Shown one piece after another: positions 53,423-57,996 of a DNA stretch of 57,996 nt. The stretch covers positions 1 through 57,996 of the forward strand of contig NZ_JAAFHA010000014.1 of NCBI RefSeq assembly GCF_010365055.1. The letters are read 5' to 3'. The notes beneath the pieces were generated by a model. It was not told the origin of the DNA and did not search any database. It worked only from the letters and a program-made list of their open reading frames with translations. The stretch comes from Rhodoferax sp. (GTDB lineage: Bacteria; Pseudomonadota; Gammaproteobacteria; Burkholderiales; Burkholderiaceae_C). The translations under genes and the position numbers were made by a program. How positions within the stretch are numbered: the first letter of the stretch is position 1; the number at the start of each line of letters is the position of its first letter.

Positions 53423-53983
53423 TCATTCCGTTGGCGGCTCACCCATGCCATGCTTGCCTAGACTCACGCGCTTGGCCTGTAAACCCTCACCACCCACTTC
53501 GGGAATGAACTGCACGGCACTGCCAATCTGCACATGGTCAAACGGTGTACCGGCCACGTTGTCGCGGCTGAAGTAATACTCGTCGCCAGCAGGTGTGCGG
53601 AGGAAGCCAAAACCTCCGGCATCATCCAAACGCACGACCTCGCCATGCAGCGGCACCGTGTGCTGCTTCTCCTGCCCCCTGCGCTTGCGCACGACGTCCT
53701 CAAGCTGGCGCTTCATGTTGTCGAAGGCATCCCGCAGGGCCACGTACACGTCTTCGTTCTGGACCCGGTTCACCACCAGTTCATGGCTCGGCAGCGTGAG
53801 GTCGATGCGCACACCGAAAGGGTTCCCCTGATGCTTGTGCTTCTGCTCCATGTCGATGTGGACACGGCAAGCCATGATGTCGGGTGCAAACGATTCGAGC
53901 CGGTGCGCATGCTCACGCGCGCTGGCCTCAAGCGCGCCCGACGGCTCCATGTCGTGAAATTGAATATGAACCGGAAGCTTCAT
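53423..53983 (-). CDS. Ribosome hibernation factor (HPF/RaiA domain) fused to a cold-shock domain
   Basis: The 186-residue product has an N-terminal HPF/RaiA domain (~1-105: MKLPVHIQFHDMEPSGALEA, PDIMACRVHIDMEQKHKHQG, VNRVQNEDVYVALRDAFDNM, KRQLEDVVRKRRGQEKQ) and a C-terminal cold-shock-like domain (~112-175: HGEVVRLDDAGGFGFLRTPA, GDEYYFSRDNVAG). The first would bind the small ribosomal subunit, the second RNA. The ATG at 53983 has GGGGGAAAG upstream; the frame to 54052 is extended without similarity. Expression is probably linked with the CBS gene downstream (inference from spacing). Confidence 0.85.
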   Translation of the reverse strand: MKLPVHIQFHDMEPSGALEASAREHAHRLESFAPDIMACRVHIDMEQKHKHQGNPFGVRIDLTLPSHELVVNRVQNEDVYVALRDAFDNMKRQLEDVVRKRRGQEKQHTVPLHGEVVRLDDAGGFGFLRTPAGDEYYFSRDNVAGTPFDHVQIGSAVQFIPEVGGEGLQAKRVSLGKHGMGEPPTE

Positions 53984-54097
53984 CTTTCCCCCTTTGCTGG
54001 CGTCCCAGTTCATTCTGCGGGGCACGACGGCAAACCGCTTGAGATTTGTCAACGCCGGCAGTTGCGGCGGCCTACCCAGCCCGCTGGCCGACAGCCC

Positions 54098-56314
54098 TCA
54101 AGTCAGCGCCATTATGCTGATCGCCACCCCGCTGAGCACCGCGTTGCCGGAGAGCGGGTCGCGCGCCTGATCATCCAACAGCGCATTCAGGTTGGCACCG
54201 GGGCGCTGGGCGGCCAAGCTCAATTGCGCACCGGGCAGGCCGTGGCCCCAGCCGTGCGGCAGGCTGACCACGCCGGGCATCATGTCCGTGCTGATTTGCA
54301 CCTGCGCCTCAATGCTGCCCGTGCCGCTGCTGATGCGCGCCAACGCGCCCTCTACAAGTTGCAGGCGCGCCGCATCTGCCGGGTGCAACAGAGCGGTGCA
54401 GCGAAACGGCCCCTTGGCCAGGGTGGGCAGGTTGTGCATCCAGCTGTTGTTGCTGCGCACATCGCGCCGGCCGATGATGACCAGATCGGCTGCAGCGCTG
54501 GGCAGGTCGGCCCAGGCACGCGGCAGGTCGGCCAGCAACTGGGGCGGGGCCAATTCAATCTTGCCGCTGGGGGTGCGCAGCAGCTCGGGGATGCGCGGCT
54601 GCAGTTCGCCCAGGTCGACGCCGCCGCAGGCGTTGGCGGCCGTCACCTTCGCCAGCGTCAAACCATCGGGCTTCGGACCAAAGGCGTCGCCATAGGGGCC
54701 GGTGCGCAAGGCCACATCGAGCAGGCGCTGGGGGCCACGCAGATGCGCGGTTGCCGCTATCACGGCGCCGGCCCGCGCACCGAACTGGCGTTGTGCCTCG
54801 TGCGCAAACTGCGCGTCATCCAGCGCATTCACATCCAGGTCAGCACCCTGACCCTGCGCGATGGCCGCCAGCTTGAGCAGGATTTGCCACTCAAAGGGAC
54901 GTTCTTCGCCCGGCAGCACCGCGGGGCTGTAGCGGGCGTGGTTGCGCCAGGATAGCTGCGGGAACGACACGTCAAAATGATCGTCCTGCAGTGGCGACAT
55001 GCCCGGCAAGATCACATCCGCATGGCGCGTGGTCTCGTTCAAGTAAATGTCCACGCTGACCATGAAATCGAGCGACTCAAAGGCTTTCGCCAGGCGAGGC
55101 CCGTTCGGGGCCGAGAGCACCGGGTTGGTCGCCACCGTGATCAGGGCGCGCACTTGGTCCGCGCCCGGGCTTTCAATTTCTTCGGCCAGGCAGGTCATCG
55201 GCAGCTCGCCCATCACCTCGGGCGCGCCGCTCACGCGCGAGCGGTGGCGGCCGGTGGCCACACCGCGCCCTGTGCCACTCGCACCCGACGTATTGCTGGC
55301 AAAGGCGGCGGCCTTGGTAAACATAGCGCCGCCCGGCGCATCCAGATGACCGGTGAGTGCATTGAGCACATCGACCAGCCAGCTCGCCAATGTGCCAAAG
55401 GTCTGGGTGCAGGTGCCAATGCGGCCATAGACGGCGGCGCGCTCGGTGTGCGCCAGTTCGCGCGTCAATTCAACAATGGTGTCGGCCGCCATGCCGCAAC
55501 GCGCCGCCACCGCTAGCGGCGTGAACGCAGCGACGGCTTGCTGCACCGCTTCAACGCCATTGACCCATTCCGCCACGGCGCCCAATCGCACCCACTGGTT
55601 GGCAAACAAGGTGTTGACCATGGCCGCCAGCAAGAACACGTCGGCGCCGGGGCGGATGAAGTGGTGCGCATCGGCCACGGCGGCGGTCTCGGTGCGCCTG
55701 GGGTCAATCACCACCAGGCGGCCACCGCGGGCTTGCAGGGCTTTGGCTTTGCCCCGAAAGTCGGGCACGGTCCACATGCTGCCGTTGCTGGCCAGCGGGT
55801 TGGCGCCTATCACCAGCAGCAGTTGCGTTCGCGTGATGTCGGGCAGCGGCACCGTCATCCAGTGGCCAAACATCAAGCCGCAGGCCAGCTGCTTGGGCAC
55901 CTGGTCCAGGCTGGAGGCGGAAAACACATTGCGCGTGCCCAGGGCGCGGGCCAGCCTGGGAAAGTAAGTCAGCAAGCCGTATTTGTGCACAGTCGGGTTG
56001 CCCACCGCCACCGCCACGGCCTGGCGGCCGTGCTGGGCTTGCAACGGCGGCAGACGCCGGGCAATTTCGGCAAACGCCTCCTCCCACGTGGCAGCGACGT
56101 GCTGGCCGTTGCGCTTGATCAGCGGCGTGCGCAAGCGGTCCGGGTCGTCATGCAAGTCTTTCAGCGCGACCGCTTTGGGGCAGATGTAGCCCTGGCTCAG
56201 GACATCCTGGGCATCCCCCTTGATGCTGCTCACAACGCCGCCTTTCACCTTGATCTCCAGACCGCAGCAGGCTTCGCACAGGGGGCAAATTCGGTAGTGG
56301 GTGGTGTCCGTCAT
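54098..56314 (-). CDS. Molybdopterin oxidoreductase (formate dehydrogenase-like family)
   Basis: The 738-residue protein belongs to the DMSO reductase superfamily. The N-terminus binds one [4Fe-4S] cluster (CPLCEACCGLEIKVKGG, then GYICPKA). Mo-bis-PGD segments follow: LVIGANPLASNGSMWTVPDF, LVVIDPRRTETAAVADAHHF, RPGADVFLLAAMVN, and VDIYLNETTRHADVILPGMS, with a C-terminal molydopterin-dinucleotide domain (NNSWMHNLPTLAKGPFRCTA). No Tat signal, so cytoplasmic. The stretch ASSLDQVPKQLACGLMFG marks the position of the Mo ligand in relatives; no Sec or Cys at the usual formate-dehydrogenase place is evident. The substrate is unknown. Confidence 0.85.
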   Translation of the reverse strand: MTDTTHYRICPLCEACCGLEIKVKGGVVSSIKGDAQDVLSQGYICPKAVALKDLHDDPDRLRTPLIKRNGQHVAATWEEAFAEIARRLPPLQAQHGRQAVAVAVGNPTVHKYGLLTYFPRLARALGTRNVFSASSLDQVPKQLACGLMFGHWMTVPLPDITRTQLLLVIGANPLASNGSMWTVPDFRGKAKALQARGGRLVVIDPRRTETAAVADAHHFIRPGADVFLLAAMVNTLFANQWVRLGAVAEWVNGVEAVQQAVAAFTPLAVAARCGMAADTIVELTRELAHTERAAVYGRIGTCTQTFGTLASWLVDVLNALTGHLDAPGGAMFTKAAAFASNTSGASGTGRGVATGRHRSRVSGAPEVMGELPMTCLAEEIESPGADQVRALITVATNPVLSAPNGPRLAKAFESLDFMVSVDIYLNETTRHADVILPGMSPLQDDHFDVSFPQLSWRNHARYSPAVLPGEERPFEWQILLKLAAIAQGQGADLDVNALDDAQFAHEAQRQFGARAGAVIAATAHLRGPQRLLDVALRTGPYGDAFGPKPDGLTLAKVTAANACGGVDLGELQPRIPELLRTPSGKIELAPPQLLADLPRAWADLPSAAADLVIIGRRDVRSNNSWMHNLPTLAKGPFRCTALLHPADAARLQLVEGALARISSGTGSIEAQVQISTDMMPGVVSLPHGWGHGLPGAQLSLAAQRPGANLNALLDDQARDPLSGNAVLSGVAISIMALT

Positions 56315-56755
56315 GGCAGGCCTCGTTGAAGAAAAGGGGGCATTGAGTCACGGGCACAGCGTGCCGTCCAGAACCTGGGTGACAGGCCAAGCCATGGCCC
56401 TCAGTCGGAAAGTATTTGATTTTGGTCCAGCCATGTGCGCACCGGTCTGCGCATTCTGCGCCAAAATTTTAACTATGCATGTTTTGCATAAAGGTATTTT
56501 CTGCAAATTAATTTGCTTTTAAAGCCCAGGGTGCAGTCCTAGACTTGTTGTCATGCAAGTGCGAAATCGCTACCTCGAGATCAGCCTCACACCCGTCAAG
56601 CTCCCCACGGACTGTCGGGCGCAGCTTGTGGTCGCCGCCAGCGCCAGCACAGGCCCGGATGGGTTTGTGGCTCGGCGCCACATCTTGCATTTTTCTGCTG
56701 GCACGCGGCGATGCGCCTGCCTGCCCACTGCCCTTTACCAACCAAGGAAAACACC
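56315..56755. other. 441-bp divergent intergenic region between molybdoenzyme gene and aspA
   Basis: No convincing gene. A 68-codon frame at 56553-56759 has unlikely composition and ends over the aspA start. The AT-rich core at 56460-56520 contains two palindromes described separately and probably both promoters. AAGGAAAA just before 56756 is the aspA ribosome binding site. I saw no molybdenum-cofactor riboswitch pattern on the minus strand. Confidence 0.5.
56474..56516. promoter_or_regulatory. Palindromic sites upstream of aspA
   Basis: TATGCA-TGTTT-TGCATA (56474-56490) is a perfect 6-bp inverted repeat and GCAAATTAATTTGC (56503-56516) is a perfect 14-bp palindrome. Both lie in the most AT-rich stretch of the divergent region, about 240 bp before aspA and 160 bp before the molybdoenzyme gene. 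A transcription factor site is likely; which one is unknown. Confidence 0.45.
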
Positions 56756-57996
56756 ATGAGCACTCGAATCGAAAAAGACTTTCTGGGCGAAAAAGAACTG
56801 CCCGACACCGCCTACTACGGCGTGCAAACGCTGCGGGGCAAGGAGAACTTCCACATCACCGGTATTCCGATGTCAAACGAACCCTACTTCGTCAAGGCCT
56901 TCGGCTACGTGAAGAAGGCGGCCGCATTGGCGAACCGCGATCTTGGCGTGCTTGACGTGAAGATCGCCGACGCGATCGTGATCGCTTGCGACCGCTTGAT
57001 CGCCGGTGAAATGTGCGACCAGTTCGTGACCGACTTCATCCAGGGTGGCGCTGGCACCTCGACCAACATGAACGCCAATGAGGTGATTGCCAACATGGCG
57101 CTTGAGCACCTGGGCCACAAAAAGGGCGAGTACCAATACTGCAACCCCAACGACCATGTGAACTTCGGGCAATCGACCAACGACGTCTATCCGACGGCCT
57201 TTCGCTTGGCCTTGATCCTGCGGCTCAACAGCTACATGGACGCCCTGACTCAGCTGCAAGAGGCCTTTTTCGCCAAGGGCCGTGAATTCCAGAACGTGCT
57301 GAAAATGGGCAGAACCCACCTGCAGGATGCAGTGCCGATGTCGTTGGGCCAGGAGTTCCACGGCTGGGGCACGACCATGGGTGAGGAGGTGCAACGCCTT
57401 GCCGAAGTCCGCCAGTTCCTGCATGAAGTCAACCTGGGCGCGACCGCCATCGGCACCATGGTGACGGCAGCGCCGGGCTATCCGGAGCTGGCGATCAAAC
57501 ACCTGTCCGAGGTCAGCGGTTGCACCTTCATCCTCGCGGGCGACCTGGTCGAGGCGACCTCCGACACGGGCGCCTACGTGCTGCTTTCGGGCGTGCTGAA
57601 ACGGACCTCGTCCAAGCTCACCAAGATCTGCAACGACCTGCGCCTGCTGTCTTCCGGTCCGCGCTGCGGCTTCAACGAACTCAACCTGCCGCAGATGCAG
57701 CCGGGCAGTTCGCTCATGCCGGGCAAGGTCAACCCCGTGATCCCTGAAGTCGTCAACCAGACTGGCTTCCTGGTCATCGGCCTAGACCTCACGGTTACGC
57801 TGGCCGCGTCGGCGGGTCAACTGCAGTTGAACGTGATGGAGCCCGTCATCACCTTCGCCCTGTTCACGTCGATTTCCACCATGGAAAACGCTGTCAACAG
57901 CCTCAATGTCAACTGCATCCAGGGCGTCACCGCCAACGTGGAACACATGCACAGCCGGGTGTTGAACTCGCTGGGCATCATCACGGTGCTCAAGCC
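56756..57996 (+). CDS. aspA: Aspartate ammonia-lyase, N-terminal 413 residues (3' truncated by window)
   Basis: Converts L-aspartate to fumarate and ammonia. The frame stays open to the window end. Family features: KDFLGEKELPDTAYYGVQTL, QGGAGTSTNMNANEVIANMA, CNPNDHVNFGQSTNDVYPTA, MGRTHLQDAVPMSLGQEF, and the fumarase/aspartase signature GSSLMPGKVNPVIPEVVNQ with the catalytic serine loop. The PEVVNQTGFLVIG continuation favours aspartase over class II fumarase. AAGGAAAA precedes the ATG. About 60 residues at the C-terminus are missing, judged from the usual length near 470. Confidence 0.95.
   Translation, partial: MSTRIEKDFLGEKELPDTAYYGVQTLRGKENFHITGIPMSNEPYFVKAFGYVKKAAALANRDLGVLDVKIADAIVIACDRLIAGEMCDQFVTDFIQGGAGTSTNMNANEVIANMALEHLGHKKGEYQYCNPNDHVNFGQSTNDVYPTAFRLALILRLNSYMDALTQLQEAFFAKGREFQNVLKMGRTHLQDAVPMSLGQEFHGWGTTMGEEVQRLAEVRQFLHEVNLGATAIGTMVTAAPGYPELAIKHLSEVSGCTFILAGDLVEATSDTGAYVLLSGVLKRTSSKLTKICNDLRLLSSGPRCGFNELNLPQMQPGSSLMPGKVNPVIPEVVNQTGFLVIGLDLTVTLAASAGQLQLNVMEPVITFALFTSISTMENAVNSLNVNCIQGVTANVEHMHSRVLNSLGIITVLK

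Noticed and set aside
53534..54955. 473-codon plus-strand frame over the HPF fusion and molybdoenzyme genes
   Set aside because: Spans two real minus-strand genes and their gap; composition is typical of an antisense artefact.
56553..56759. 68-codon frame in the aspA leader
   Set aside because: Runs over the aspA ribosome binding site and start, has no ribosome binding site of its own and resembles no protein I know.

Overview
The window looks like a chromosomal segment of a GC-rich betaproteobacterium of the order Burkholderiales, most likely family Comamonadaceae and Rhodoferax-like. The evidence is the protein sequences themselves, familiar neighbourhoods (yggS/pilT/pilU; LysM-dprA opposite def-fmt; yajC-secDF; rsmI/yraN/diaA/dolP) and a class of short interspersed repeats that I associate with this family from memory. 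No rRNA, tRNA, CRISPR array or complete insertion sequence was recognised.

Layout. 1-9.1 kb: signalling and storage, with the 3' end of a chemoreceptor, two multidomain GGDEF/EAL proteins, a bactofilin and an alpha-glucan phosphorylase. 9.1-20.7 kb: an amino-acid catabolic block. An Lrp-type regulator diverges from a lysine-fermentation gene set: kamA, kdd, a kamB-like P-loop gene, kamD, kamE, then kal, kce and a DMT exporter. Arginase and ornithine cyclodeaminase follow, diverging from a second Lrp-type regulator. 20.7-30.5 kb: housekeeping (lipid A acyltransferase, metK, yggS, pilT, pilU, a beta-hydroxyacid dehydrogenase, dolP, diaA, yraN, rsmI), a small segment bounded by inverted repeats, and an exported thioredoxin-like protein. 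30.5-37.1 kb: a GMC oxidoreductase beside a TetR remnant, a hemolysin III family membrane protein preceded by a 38-codon basic ORF, and a fused indolepyruvate ferredoxin oxidoreductase. 37.2-47.7 kb: yajC-secD-secF, a DUF1631 protein with a 9-bp minisatellite, smg, dprA, a LysM protein, def and fmt. 47.7-52.9 kb: a compact hoxFUYHW operon for an NAD-linked [NiFe] hydrogenase. 52.9-58.0 kb: a CBS-pair protein, a ribosome hibernation factor fused to a cold-shock domain, a molybdopterin oxidoreductase, and the 5' part of aspA, which runs off the window.

How the parts fit. KamA, KamDE, Kdd, Kce and Kal form a connected route from L-lysine to crotonyl-CoA and acetoacetate with release of ammonia, a pathway best known from Clostridium and Fusobacterium. 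Only the CoA transferase/thiolase end is missing here. Arginase, ornithine cyclodeaminase, aspartase and indolepyruvate oxidoreductase add further amino-acid breakdown. The soluble hydrogenase could balance the NADH/reductant this produces (inference).

The most unusual non-genic signal is a family of about 48-bp interspersed sequences. I count eight copies, six of them inside genes (kamB-like, yggS, garR-like, dprA twice, fmt). Sense copies all use one reading frame and antisense copies all use one other frame.
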